A DNA stretch of 64,000 bases, taken from NCBI GenBank assembly GCA_021234155.1, contig JAJEKV010000062.1, positions 4,343,025-4,407,024 of the forward strand, given 5' to 3'. The translations under genes were made by a program, and so were the position numbers. The DNA is from Isoetes taiwanensis (taxonomy: Eukaryota > Streptophyta > Lycopodiopsida > Isoetales > Isoetaceae). This document shows positions 22,197-33,946 of the stretch, in pieces; within the stretch, counting starts at the first letter, position 1, and every line of letters starts with the position of its first letter. Below the pieces are notes generated by a model, which made no database searches, had not been told where the DNA came from, and saw nothing but the letters and a program-made list of their open reading frames with translations.

Positions 22197-22823
22197 GGAG
22201 AGCATTTTGTACTCATGGATAACAAAGGTGGCATTGATTGGTGCTCAGCTGAAGTTTGGCATCCAAAATCTAAGCATGTTCCCAAGCATTATCATTTTGT
22301 AAGGGACCTTGTGGCTGATAAACAGGTTCAGATTGAGCATGTTCCTACACGGGACAATACTGCAGATCTCTTGACTAAGCCTTTGGCTCGTGAGCTCTTT
22401 GAGTGACATCAACTTGGTATTGGTCTTGATAGATTCCAGATCTCATCTCCAGGAGGAGGAGGTTGAGCATGGAGATGGTGACCTCTCATCAAGGAGGAGT
22501 GTCGAGATATATGATATCGAGATCACCATCTTGACAGCACTCAGCACAGAGGTGCTGACTATGTGCTGAATCAGCACTTCATCAGCACCTACACCAGCCC
22601 ACCCACTTGCCTTAATTAGCTACGGCACCTACTTGCCTTTATTAGTTACGGCATTATTAAGTGTGGTCGGTAACGGGAGCAGTTATTATTTACTGCCCCT
22701 TTTTATATCTTGTATTCATACTTACGATTCAATACAATTCCAATTTGCCTTTGTTTTGGGAGCTTGCGCTCTCGGATATTGGTGTGCATCCCCTTCTCTC
22801 CCTTTCTTGGTGCAACCTTGACA
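22197..22823 (+). mobile_element. 3' end of a Ty1/copia element with its LTR
   Basis: 22215-22406 encodes the copia RNase H C-terminus (VWHPKSKHVPKHYHFVRD, then EHVPTRDNTADLLTKPLA). A purine-rich tract (AAGGAGGAG) then leads into an LTR at 22500-22823 that starts TGTCGAGA and ends TTGACA (324 bp). The 5' side is cut off against the LINE remains at about 22195, so no target duplication can be found. Everything upstream of RNase H is missing. Confidence 0.85.
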
Positions 22824-24162
22824 GAAAGTGGAAAGTATAATAATACGACATGCATATACCCCTTCTGATATGGCCAAAGAGCTAATCTCCACCAAAAACA
22901 GCTTCCCAAAATTGCCCGCAAATGGTAACCACCTTAATCGGGATCACCGCGGCCTTGAAGCTATCGTATTCTACTTAGCTGCGTGGGAGATAGTTTGGCG
23001 TCGTGTGATCTCTATCTTTCATTTCTTTTCGTTGACCGTGTTTTACAAACAAATTTATTGTGCGGGTTTATGTTTATCGGGCGTCGTGGATGTCATTCCG
23101 TAGAAAGTATTAGTAGTGTACTTATGGGTGTATCACATAGACATCGAATTGTCCATTTCAAAGATGCGGATCGCGTGACCTTGCGGGGTATAGGCATCAC
23201 GGTTTTACGGACATGATTATAGCGTAAAGGTCGGAAACCGAGCTTGAGGCGGTTGAATTGCCCCCTTTAAGTGAACTTTGTAAGTCACGGACTAATGAGA
23301 ACAATGTAATTGCAATGAAGAAATGCATGGTGACGAGGTGCAAGCGGGAATGTCTCGAAAAGGAAAAGTGAGGATGAGTTTCAAAACCTTCACACCGTTT
23401 GAGGTATTTGCTAACATATTCAGATGGCGAGGGAAGTTCGAAAAGCTCAGAAGACATATCGTGCTTTCTCCCCTACTATTTTTGTGGATGGCTTATTTTT
23501 GGTTCCGACACAGGATGTTGATTCCATGAATCATCCGGTCAACTAACGAAGGTCAGCGTAGTTAAGTCCTCCTTTAAGTTCGGATACTTTCTTCCAAAAC
23601 ACACATTATGTTGTCATTCTTTCTCATGAGCTTAGTAGCTATGAGACAAAAACCCTCTAATAATTGAGTTTTGTTCTTCGTTAATTGTCAACTAGAGCGA
23701 AGGAAATAGAAAAAGAGAGGCTGCACAACTTTTTGGGGCCGTTTGAGGGACCATATGAGACACTCCGTCACGGTGGATATTCGAGTATGGTGAGGGGAGG
23801 AAGTCATTTATCTGACCACCATGGAAGCGAATGGCCATTATCGGAGCTAAGAGTGCTAATGGAGCCGAGAGGAGTTCTTGGCGACTTCCATTATTTCATT
23901 GATGGCATTAGGGTTGGTTCTGAGGGCAAGAGGAAATGATAGTGAGTTCGCGATCAACAAGAAATTGTCTATCGCCTAAGCGCTTTGAATCTCGGTTTTT
24001 ATTTGTGTTTTGTCCAGATGTTTTTTTAGGGTTCCGTGATTTTGTCCGATATTTTTTAGGGTTCCAGTACAATTATTTAAAAACGTTACCATCATATTTT
24101 ACTTTAACCACGTTTTTTACTATTTATCTCTTGCCGGTTGTCTATTTTTGTCAATGTTAAGT
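22824..24162. other. No recognised gene; several short open frames
   Basis: Short frames such as one starting MAREVRKAQKTYRAFSPT (23424) and one at 23685-23939 (KERLHNFLGPFEGPYETL) are open, but I do not recognise them and no splice structure is evident. Confidence 0.3.
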
Positions 24163-24170
24163 AGTATAAA
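24163..24170 (+). promoter_or_regulatory. TATA-like motif upstream of the H3-like ORF
   Basis: TATAAAAG 19 bp before the ATG at 24189. The spacing is unusually short for a TATA-driven transcript that includes this ATG, so its function is uncertain. Confidence 0.3.
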
Positions 24171-24188
24171 AGCCATCCGTGAGAAGCC

Positions 24189-25047
24189 ATGGCAAGAACT
24201 AAGCAAGCTGCAAGGACCCATCAAGGTGGTGTAAGGCCCGGTGATTACATTAGTCCGACTCCTTCATCTCAATCTGAAGTCTACGATAGAGATTCTTCTC
24301 CTCGACCATGCCTAACGAAGAAGACCGGAAAAGAAATCCGCGCAATGGGGCGGGAGAAGCGACTCGGAGTAAGTAGGGAGGTGCACTCCGGTTCGGGAGC
24401 GGATGAAAATGTGAGAGGCCGTGCGAGAATATAGCCGGAATAATTATTGGGCAACCGCCTCTTCTTGCTCTTCTTGCTCCTCCTGCTCCTCCAGTGGAGG
24501 CGCCGGAACCTTCAAATCAAAGGAGGAGGCCAACGCCCGAAAGGGGAAAGGCGACCCGAAATGTGAGAGGCGGCCGGAAGAGTCGGTAGAACAACGGCCG
24601 CAAATCTTGGGGTGAGGGCAGCGGCGGGAAGAGTCGGCGAACAGCGACCTCAAATCTTGGGGTGGGTGAGGGTAGTGGCCGGAAGCGGAAGGCGAAGCGG
24701 CATTAAAAGCGCTTCGAGATTAAAGTATCGAGGAAAGAGCGAGATGGTCATTCCGGCGTCTCCCATTTGCGGGGCTTGTGAAAGAGATTACGCAAGAGTG
24801 TGGTGCGATACATCATACGATTCTGAAATTCAAGCAACGCCTTAAATGCTCTTCAAATGGCTTCGAGGCGGAGTTGGTGTCGGTCTGTTCGAGGACTTCG
24901 CGACTTGCAGCAATACATGCCAAGCGGGTGACTGTCATGCCCAAGGACATGCGCCTCGTCTTACGCATAAGGGATCCCGAGTACTATGGTCAAAATTTTA
25001 TGGCTGAATACAACAAGAAGAAAGACCCCCCAGAAAAAAGGCCGTGA
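24189..25047 (+). pseudogene. Divergent histone H3 variant, centromeric-H3-like, frameshifted
   Basis: Begins MARTKQAARTHQGG, matching the H3 tail start. A long unrelated Pro/Ser/Arg-rich tail with a stop at 24432-24434 and a GAAGAGTCGG-type tandem repeat follows (24565-24680). From about 24701 the histone fold appears: ALKALR (alpha-N), then in a second frame YRGKSEMVIPASP, then back in the first frame FAGLVKEIT. A 34-residue block aligns without gaps to H3 alpha-2/L2 and ends AAIHAKRVTVMPKDM. The IP-x-xP reading where canonical H3 has IRKLPF, and a loop 1 about four residues longer, are centromeric H3 hallmarks. At least one insertion and one deletion, plus the tail stop, suggest a pseudogene. 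Confidence 0.6.
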
Positions 25048-25652
25048 AGTGCCTTTGTGTTTTTTTCATATGTATAATATTCTTTAATGTAATGGCTTTA
25101 TAAGCTTAATCTCTTAGTCCATTTCTTTCTTAGAAGCCTAGGTTCGCACTTTGTATTTTCTTTTTTTTTTTTAATGTTAGACGTGAGGATCACACGACGC
25201 GCAGCAAGCATTGTGCTTTTTTGTTGCACATAGTAGTTTTTGCGTCGTGTGCAGGTACCTCGCCTTCTACTAGTTCCATAGGCACATCATTAGGTATGTA
25301 TGTTATATAGATCTTTGACATAGTTTAGCAAATCTTCTCGGCTGAATTTTCCTAAAGGATGAACATGAGACTTCACCTGTTTCCTAAATATGCAAGGTTC
25401 ATATTGGAGATCATGTGCCAATTCAGTTTGCCAATGTTTGAGCCATTTTGCTTCTTTTCGCTTGACGAACTTCTTAAAAGTGCTGCCATGTTTCTAGATG
25501 TTTCGTCAAAATTTATGTAATTAACTTCTAATATGTAGCATAATAATAATATATTAACGTCCTCTGGAGCCCGAGGGCTATGGGACAAGGAAAATACATA
25601 TCTAGTACACTCAATGAAGTAGTGGAGTCTCTAATCATGTAGAGATATATCT
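25048..25652. other. Non-coding; contains a 10-bp inverted repeat
   Basis: CACACGACGC (25191-25200) and its complement GCGTCGTGTG (25242-25251) could form a stem with a 41-base loop. No gene recognised. Confidence 0.45.
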
Positions 25653-25964
25653 CTAGCCATGTTCAACATTATTCAAAAGCTCTCTAAGAAAGTTTCCCAA
25701 GTGAGGGAGTGAGGGAGTGTGTTGAAACAACTCATTCATGGGTAGCTTCCAGTCAATCATAGAATATTTGGCGCGAAGTGTGTCATGTCTATGACAGTAA
25801 TATATAGCATGTTTCTCCGTTTCTATGTCCTCCTGACAAGCACAAATCCTCTGACTCTCCTCAAGTTTCAACCATCTCCCTTTTTCAATCATTAAGCAAT
25901 GAGAACCCATGCGAGTGCGTGCAATCGCTCTGATTTGCCCTGGAAACATGCCGTGAAGGCACAA
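25653..25964 (-). pseudogene. Non-LTR retrotransposon C-terminal fragment
   Basis: Minus-strand frame RTRMGSHCLMIEKGRW ... CACQEDIETEKHAIYYC matches the Cys-rich C-terminal tail of LINE reverse-transcriptase proteins. Similar in type to the tail at 20660-20890 but a separate insertion. No upstream RT domain is attached. Confidence 0.65.
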
Positions 25965-27006
25965 ATACGGCTGTATGGCATGGCTATGCTCTGGATTAAA
26001 ATCTCTAATATAGTATTGGAGCTTCTTTTTAGGGGGTGAACAGGGGGTTTTCTTTGTGTTTTTGTACGCTTTTTACAAAGGTTTTCTTAAGATTTCATGG
26101 CGTATTCGAATGGATGTACTAATGCGTACATCTAGAGTGCATCATTTCTTAGTTGTTGATTTAGCTTTTTTTTTCAATGGTCCAACATCCAAAGGCTCAC
26201 AACAAAAGCCCCTCTTTTTATTTTAGGGGGTGAACATGCAAGCCTCGTGGATAGCATTTTAGGGCATTCTTTGCCCTAAAGCTTGGCCATGAACCACTGT
26301 TGGGGTTGGCCGACATCACGGCACATCGGTTTGAAGCGGCGTTTGCGGCATATTTGAAGCGGCCAGTTTGTCAAGGCGGATGTCAAGTTTTGGGCCTTTA
26401 TAAAAAACTTCTAGGGCAAATCGAGTTGGGGGTTTCTCCTACGGCAGAGAGCTCGGGGAGGTTTCATCTGCGGCCCGAGCTCGGGAGTTCGAGACTAGTT
26501 TTAGATTTTTGGGATTTTTGGCATACACATGATCGAACACTATTGACTCAGTTTACGAAGGTGCTTACGTTTTAGAACCACCCCAAACAGCGGCAGCGAT
26601 CCCCTCCACGGAAGCATTGGCTTCGCCATTATACCCGGTAGCCAAAGGTCGGATATGGGGTTTTAGGTGTATCGTCGATCCGTCCACGGCACGGAACCAA
26701 AACCAAGGTAAACTTTCTTCCCCGTTTTTCTTTCTGGGAAGCCATAAATTATGTGTACATGTTTCTTTTCTGTTACTATCCATATCAATGCCGGGCAAGC
26801 TTAAGGCTCAACTACCGTTCCAAGGACCCTTTAAAGCTAAGTTATGTCTCGTATTTTTTTTACCGAATCTGAGCTAATGGCTCTCAATCTCTCGAGTAAA
26901 ATTGGAGCAAGATCATTTATCGGGATTGTGATTTTGTCTTTTTACATCCGATCTCAAATGTAGGTCTACCTAATCTAAAAGAATGAGCTGAAGTTAGATT
27001 TTTGTG
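25965..27006. other. No recognised gene
   Basis: Mixed-composition sequence with several open frames (26300-26877) of no recognisable family, followed by the short leader of the GDSL exon. Confidence 0.4.
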
Positions 27007-27212
27007 ATGGGGGTGGAAGCTAAGATGGCACTCTGTTTTTTGTTTCTCTGGACAATGAGTACAGATGCTGCCACACCAGCTCTGTTTGTATTTGGCGATT
27101 CGCAAGTAGATCCTGGAAATAACAACTATTTGGCAACTACGGCAAAGGCAAACTTCCCTCCTTATGGACAGCAATTTGATACTAGGCAGCCAACGGGCAG
27201 GTTTTCACTGTG
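27007..27212 (+). pseudogene. GDSL esterase/lipase, first exon only
   Basis: Secreted plant GDSL hydrolase N-terminus: a hydrophobic signal peptide ([11 protein letters not shown] region), then [18 protein letters not shown] (block I, with the catalytic Ser of GDS), then [11 protein letters not shown] and PTGRF. The normal continuation (SNGRT, block II onward) is absent. Immediately after PTGRF the sequence switches to an unrelated family, so this is a truncated copy. Confidence 0.75.
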
Positions 27213-27330
27213 GACACTGTGAAGTTTGGTTTTGCAATGGCTTTTGTAGCCACAGTTCTAGCATGGAGAATTCTTGAAAAAGCTGGATTGCTTGATGAAG
27301 CAAGGGGTACAATCTTGTTTGGATTCTGAT
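27205..27330 (+). pseudogene. GH9 endoglucanase exon fragment
   Basis: The frame offset from the GDSL exon reads [18 protein letters not shown], then ILEKAGLLDEA, ending at TGA 27328-27330. This matches the N-terminal region of plant GH9 endo-1,4-beta-glucanases (consensus resembling GDNVKFGFPMAFTTTMLSW). Only about 38 residues are present. It abuts the GDSL fragment without visible intron borders. Confidence 0.5.
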
Positions 27331-28019
27331 TATTTTATAAACGTTCATCCTTCCAAGAATGAGCTATACTTCCGGGTGAAATTTCACCCCTTATCCTTCT
27401 AAGCATTATCTTATCTTCTATTTTTCATTATGCATTGTGCTCTCTCTCGTTTGTTCTAAGCTTAATTCCACACTGTTAAACCATGGAATTCATTGCTTTA
27501 AGTTATGCAATGGCGCTTTCCTTTGTCCAGGCTCGAATTTACATACTACCTTGCTAGCATTTGTCATGTTCTTGGAAAGTTTTTGCATATGTGCTACCTT
27601 GCTAGCATTTGTCATGTTCTTGGAAAGTTTTTGCATATGTGCTGCTCAAAATATGTTAATGCTAAAGTATTCTCTGTAGTATTCTCTATGCAGGTTCAAA
27701 AAAAATTTGCAGGATGTTGATATCTCTAGCAATGCTTACGATGGCAAGGAAGATCAAGTTTGTCGCATGATCCATTTCTATTTTATGTGTAACTACCAAT
27801 GCCTATAGTTTCTATTCAGTCAAGATAAATTGAGCGCGTTGTTGCAACAATGCTATTTTAGAATGATTTCAAGACAATTTGAGCACATTATTACAATGTT
27901 GTCATTTTGGAGCCTATAAATTATGCAATTTAAAATATATGGTTTGCAATAACACATCAATCATTTTGTACTTATATTTTATTTTGATTTTTATTTTTTT
28001 GTTTACCTCAGAGTTTATC
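27331..28019. repeat. Non-coding, with a perfect 48-bp tandem duplication
   Basis: 27547-27594 is repeated exactly at 27595-27642 (unit begins TACCTTGCTAGC). The remainder is AT-rich with no gene. Confidence 0.85.
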
Positions 28020-28440
28020 TATGTTTGTTTCTTTTGTGGCCCGAAGGGCCAAATTTTTTTTGTAATATAACAATCAACATAACTGCTATGAACATTAATT
28101 AACACAAACTATTACATTAGACATGTTTAAAATTAAATTCCCCCTTAAACCCCCTTTTGTTTGAGTGCATATTCACACGGGGGGTGACGTAGGGCAGCGA
28201 GAGCCCCTGTAATTATGTTTTGCACGTACAAAATCAACACCATATAGTATATTGCTTGAAATCTTATAGTATTTTGCAAATCTTGTTATACAGTATAACA
28301 AATTCTATACATCCATACCCCACAAACGAGGAACTTTGTGTACGGTGTAGATTAAGGAATAAGGGGTGAATATGCCTATTCAACAGCTCTCGTTGCCCGC
28401 AGTCACCCCCCGTGTGAATATGCACTCAAACAAACAAGCC
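28020..28440. mobile_element. Foldback/MITE-like element, copy 1
   Basis: Left arm 28157-28208 (GTTTGAGTGCATATTCACAC, then GGGGGGTGAC) is inverted at 28386-28434 with few mismatches. The outer part 28034-28180 matches the reverse complement of 33060-33210, so both belong to one family. No protein-coding capacity. Target duplication not identified. Confidence 0.65.
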
Positions 28441-29835
28441 ACAAGAAGGTCACACTATGCGTGAAATATCTGTCATGTTAGTTCCAACAAATCTAAGAAG
28501 TTTCACCTTTGCTTTGCAGGTGAGGTGGTAGACTTTCAAGTTGAACACCTCAATCAGATAATGGAAGAGTTGTCTCAACATATCTTTCTTACTTTACCTC
28601 TGGTTTTGAATTTATGTTCTCTTTTATTCTAACATGCCTCTCCTGATTTACAGTCAAACAGAGAATCTATTGGAAGTGCAGATACTGCAAACACTTTAGA
28701 AAGCCCAAAGTAAGCCTTGAGCATTCATCTACTTGATTTAATAAAGGATTACCTGATGTTAAGGACATCCAATGTAGATTGAAGTATCTAAAAATGGTCG
28801 TTAAATTCATACTAGACTAAAATCTCCTAAAGTTACAAAGCCATCATTGTATTTGTAGATTGTGAAAGGGTAATATTGAAATGTACTTGTTGTAGTGACC
28901 TTTCTTCACTTCCATTTGCACAAAACAAAGATGGTATGAACTTGAATTGTGAAAGTTTACAGATATTATCACCATGATGAAGGTCAAATCTATGGACTTT
29001 CAATGCTCTTCTTGAAGCATGTTGATGCAAAATTAGAAGAAAGATTGTTATTTATATTTATTGGGAAGGTATGTTCAATCCCGATGCTTTTTATTGATTG
29101 GTTTCCTCTACTTGCTATTTAAAACAGTATTTTTAATGTTGAATGAGATAGCCCAAATAGTTCTACAGAAGGTGGTTCGACGTTACCTTCAGAGGGATGC
29201 GATCCTTATTTCTGCAATAAGGTGCCTTGCACAACTTGCAGAGATAGGATGCACAGCTGTATCCACATGCAACTTTGAACATCTTGGAAATATTATACTG
29301 GATGCATGGCAATTACTTAAGGAGTTACGACTCCTTTTGCAACAATATCTTTGTACATATGCTCCTTAGAACTGTAACTACTTTTCCTTATGGATATAAG
29401 CGTGTAGCTGGTGAAGGAGGATTTGGAATGATAATGGCAGAGGATAGGGATATAGTCATAAGTATGAGGCACTGTTATCCAGTTATCACCCTGGATTTGT
29501 AGTTTATAACTGGATTGTTTGCCAGGAATTTTTTATCATGAACTTATAAGGGTGCACCTTCCAAGTTAGCGTAGCACTAGAATAAGTTATGACATGTAAA
29601 ATGAAATCTATGCACACGTTATTTAATCATTTGGATAAGTGCAAATCGTGATGACTCTAAAATATTCAATTGAACGATTTATTTGAACGTATAATACATC
29701 TAGAATGTGGCGTGGAAATTCTAGGATTATGATAAGATTTGGTATATATGCACATGGCATATCCACCATTATTTATGTAATGTATAAATCGATATGTGCC
29801 TTATTTCATCATTTGAGAACGTAGAAATTGGCTTA
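28441..29835. other. Possible exon remnants, unassigned
   Basis: A frame following a splice-acceptor-like TTTGCAG at about 28519 reads GEVVDFQVEHLNQIMEEL, and a 102-codon frame at 29061-29369 contains QKVVRRYLQRDAILISA. Neither is recognised. No continuous gene model can be supported. Confidence 0.25.
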
Positions 29836-30250
29836 TTTGGTGTAGATTAGGGTGTATTTGTATTGACATTTGCCTTATTCATTTATGATATTGATTTTGA
29901 TTGATTATGCCCATGAATGATGAATGATATTAAATATTACATGTGGCTTAAAATGCAAACACATGGCGGAAGAAAGGCATTGCCACATGTTGATTATCTA
30001 AAAGGACTTTCATCAATGTAATCTGTAAAAATCTAGACGTGTATATATTTGGTGTAGATTGGAGTGGATTTGTGTGACATCTACTTTAAATATTTGGTGT
30101 AGATTAGGGTATATTTGGTTTATAATATCGATTTTGAATGATTGTGCCTATGAATGATATTATATATTATATGTGGCTTAGAATGCAAACACGTGGCTTT
30201 AAAAATAGCATTTGATTAGTGACACATGCCAACTATCCAAAGGGACTTCC
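29836..30250. repeat. Imperfect direct repeat upstream of a Helitron relative
   Basis: Copies beginning TTTGGTGTAGATTAGGGT at 29836 and 30093 (spacing 257 bp) extend about 160-175 bp and share GTGGCTTARAATGCAAACAC. They lie just upstream of the accessory-ORF copy and may be duplicated promoter or element-end sequence. Confidence 0.7.
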
Positions 30251-30930
30251 ATTCTTTAAATAGAAGATGTTCCTAGCATCTTAGCATATTGAAGCAATTG
30301 AAGTATTGGTGTGAGCATTCCATCCTTGCTTCGTTCCTCACATCCAAGGTATATATTTTACCAATATGTTATATTGTTGAAGTTTAGGTTGTTTGATATT
30401 GAAGAAACAATTTTCTCTTGTTCTAGTCTAATTGGTGAATGTATATTGTTTGTGCTTCGAACTATTGTGTGGACTTATGGTTATTGAATATGTTATCGCC
30501 TAGCTTTTGGAGGGCATTGAAGCACCAAAGACTATTATCATGATGCCATCACAAATAAAAAGGTCTATATACATAGCAATTGTTAAAGAGAATAATGATG
30601 AATTGTATCATGTACAATGTGGATGGATCCATGAGTCATCAGAATGTTTGTTAGATGCATTAGTTGTGGAACACTTCGTTCCTATCTCCATCTTTGATAG
30701 AGTAGAATGTGTGGAAACAAATGAGCCATCTGGTGCCATACCCTATCCTATAGTCGTCGACCTCAACATCTATGTATCATATGGGCAAGGAACACAATGC
30801 AATAGCGCGGGTTCAAATCCCATATGCTCTCGAACTAATACATAGTCTAACAAAATTCTTAGTATGTAAGCGAGAAAAGATAGGAAGGTTGGGGAAGAGG
30901 AAATGTTCGCGGTGGCCCAGGTATATTGAT
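30251..30930 (+). mobile_element. Short non-autonomous Helitron relative
   Basis: Contains the accessory ORF (30507-30845; IKRSIYIAIV, then DELYHVQCGWIHESSE). It then joins directly to sequence matching the 3' part of the large Helitron: TATCATATGGGCA, AGCGCGGGTTCAAATCCC, and the closing GTTGGGGAAGAGgAAATGTT near 30890. The replicase, helicase, SINE-like units and PHT1 fragment are absent. Element borders were not fixed. Confidence 0.6.
30507..30845 (+). CDS. Helitron-associated accessory protein, copy 2
   Basis: 112 codons, alignable with the ORF at 9337 over about 65 residues (IKRSIYIAIV / DELYHVQCGWIHESSE / VVEHFVPISIFDR / VETN) before diverging where the element's 3' non-coding sequence begins. 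The C-terminal 35 codons are read from non-coding terminal sequence, so this copy is C-terminally replaced. Function unknown. Confidence 0.45.
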   Translation: MEGIEAPKTIIMMPSQIKRSIYIAIVKENNDELYHVQCGWIHESSECLLDALVVEHFVPISIFDRVECVETNEPSGAIPYPIVVDLNIYVSYGQGTQCNSAGSNPICSRTNT

Positions 30931-32930
30931 TACCTTAGTCTAAAGTTATAAAAATAGTGTTATATAAAAATAGTGTTATATGTGTTAATGTATTATAATA
31001 AAGTCACTAAAAAGTTCTTATAGAGAAGGATGCCCATAAGGTGCCCACTTAAGGGAAAAAACTTTCTTATGATGTGCCTTTTCTTTTTTTCTTTTTTAAA
31101 ATCTTCTAATTTCACATAACATAATGAAATTTGCTATTGAACCACACTGTTTTGGATCGACATTCTCGGGAGAGGATGAGCGATACATATTTGGCTTCTT
31201 AGGTATTCTGTGTTCTTTTCATAGCATATAGTAGCTTTGTGGCAACTTTTCTCTTAAGCTTCTTCTTGAGCCTCTATTCCAATTGTTTGAGGAGCTTATA
31301 ACATTGGAGGATTTCAAGTGGATTCAAACTTGCTTCGTCTACTATGCAAAAGTTTTGCATCCAAGCACTGGCCACCATCATAGTTTTTCTCTCTTCCTTT
31401 CCAAGTGTTTCTCTCTCCATCTTCAAGTCTTTGGGGTCAAACTACGATCCTCTACAATCCAATAACAATTCTTTTTATATTGCTCGCATTTTCATCAAGT
31501 CCCCGAATGTGACGGGTCTGCCGGGTTAGCCCTCTAGGTAACTCAAGATCCCATCAAGACTTGCATGAATACCAAAAAATTGGTATATATGAGTTGAATA
31601 ATGCAATAGAAAAGCATTCTTAAGTTCAAGGTAAATAATTGGATCTTTAATCCCAGCCATATCCAATACAACATACGAGCTCTACTCTCCAAGATACAAT
31701 GTCATGCTATATACAACGACAATGCTTCACACTCTAAGAATCCATAAGTTAAGTTTATAAAACAATAACAAGGCCTTGCTAAAGGCTCACAAATATCTTC
31801 CAGACTTCTAATTAAGACTCGGAACTACGCGACAATCCTTCAAGCCTCATGTCTACCTGCATACACCATGAATACTTGGGGTTAGTCACAAAGACTAAGT
31901 AAGGTTTAAGGGTGCTAATAAATGCCCAAGATATCATATACAACCAATCATGCCTATAGCAATACAACCATGAGGTCCATTACCTTCCTTCCTTCCATAT
32001 AGACAACTTATTACGAGAGTCCCACTGTGCAAAACCTATATGTCCTTAGCTTTGAAACTCCTACAAAAATATAAAAGAATATAATATCATGATAGCGTAT
32101 ATATACATGAGAACATTGTTGAGGAGCATTAGATTGACATAGATGCTTGAATGAAGATCAAAATAGCTCGGTCTACAAATCTGGATCCTTGCTTGGTTGA
32201 TTGGAAATATTTCATTGAAGTAAGCTGAAATTCAATATAGTCAATCAATCTCGAGGCAAGAAATCCAATTCAACAGGCCATTGATAGCCGCTTCGAACAA
32301 CTGCTTAAAAATCTTATTTGGAATCTTGCCATTGAAAAGCTTAAATCTCTAAACAATGGCAATTATATATATCCCTCATGATCATGCATTACGCAAATGC
32401 AATGGTGCTATAAACAACTCAAATCTATGATCTATAATCTTGGAATTTCTATGCACCTGTACAATTTAGTCATCATTGCAATACGATGAGTAAACTGAAG
32501 ATGTCATCTCTCCCATTACAGTTTTCCACTTGACGTTCTTGTGCTCACTTGACCTTTTTTGGTAACATGAACCTGCGATAAAAAGCATGCATGGGCAGAT
32601 CATCCAGTTACTCTGCATACCTAGAATTCAGATGACGAAATGAGAAGAAAAGAGTGATTTGTTAACTTCTACTGGAGATTTTACTTTATGAGCCCCATGA
32701 GTTCTTTATCATCTAGAACATCCTCCGGGGAGAAAGAGGAGAAAGAAATATCATCTATGCAATGGATCCATGCATCTAGGAGTTGTTATTCCCAACACAA
32801 ACTGCTAGTATATTGGCAACCATATCAGGCATCCAGTGAAAAATCTAGAGCCTTTGCAACTTTGCCCTACCATATATATTCACAATCAATATCTGTGCGG
32901 CATTTGCTCAACATTTGGGGTGGGAAATCC
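30931..32930. other. No gene recognised in about 2 kb
   Basis: AT-rich. No protein similarity, no clear terminal repeats. Confidence 0.45.
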
Positions 32931-33015
<85 letters not shown>

Positions 33016-33215
33016 TAACACATAACTACCATTAACATTAATTCTCTGCCTTATATAACATCCCGTGTGAATATGCATCCAAACCAAAGGGGGTTTCAGG
33101 GGGATTTTAATTTAAAAATGTTGGATGCAATGGTTTAAGTTAATTAATGTTAATGGTAGTTATGTGTGTGTTGTTGTATTAAAAAAAAAATTGGGCCCCT
33201 CGGACCTTAAAGAAG
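32931..33215. mobile_element. Foldback/MITE-like element, copy 2, with (AAC)n expansion
   Basis: An (AAC)n microsatellite of 28 units (32931-33015) runs straight into CATAACTACCATTAACATTA, which is inverted at 33144-33170 and followed by GTGTGTTGTTG. The inner part (33060-33210) matches the reverse complement of 28034-28180. The triplet run therefore sits at the element's terminal CAACAACA. The poly-Asn and poly-Thr open frames here are artefacts. Confidence 0.65.
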
Positions 33216-33946
33216 TAAACATACTAGGTAAGCAACAATGCAACACAATAGTAACAATGGATTGTTTAGTACTTGTTTATCGAAAAGCATAGATCAACTG
33301 TCATGAGACTTTATTCAGCATATGGAGCAATGGTAATAGATGAACACAAATATATCCATTACACAAAGATGTTGTATAAGAAAACGCTACAACAATATTC
33401 CATAATATCAAATATCCTTAAATTTGCAGCAAAATTCTTTAAAAGTAGCTAATAAATGAGATAGTTGAAATGTCATAAGAGTTTTTTCAGCATAACTTTT
33501 TAAAGATACAACAACTCTATCCACCGTAATTACTTATTACATTCTAAAGAATTACATCTGGTGATATTGTCATGCATTACATCATTTCATAATACAACAT
33601 GTGTGTAACTATTAACTAAGAAATACACAAGAGAAAACATCTTTTAGGTGAAAAGCAACTAGAAACAAAGGCAACCTAAGTAATTTCATCATCCAAAAAC
33701 AAATGTGCACTCTTATCTTTGTCAAACAAATGCATGGGGTTTGAAGCCACGAAGTGAATATACATAATAACAATACGTCTCTGATAACATTGGAATGCAT
33801 TGGAAGCAAGCTCCAAAAGGTTTATTCTCAGCATATTTGTCCCACTATTCCAACTTGCCTAACTTTGATTGCTACTTACGTGTATTCAACAAAGCTTAAG
33901 ATGTTGCAAACGCCCATAATCTGTATTCTGTTGTTTTTGTTTCCAC
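33216..33946. other. No gene recognised
   Basis: AT-rich. Nothing recognisable. Confidence 0.45.

Noticed and set aside
32688..33035. Poly-Asn / poly-Thr protein
   Set aside because: The open frames are simply the (AAC)n microsatellite read in two frames.
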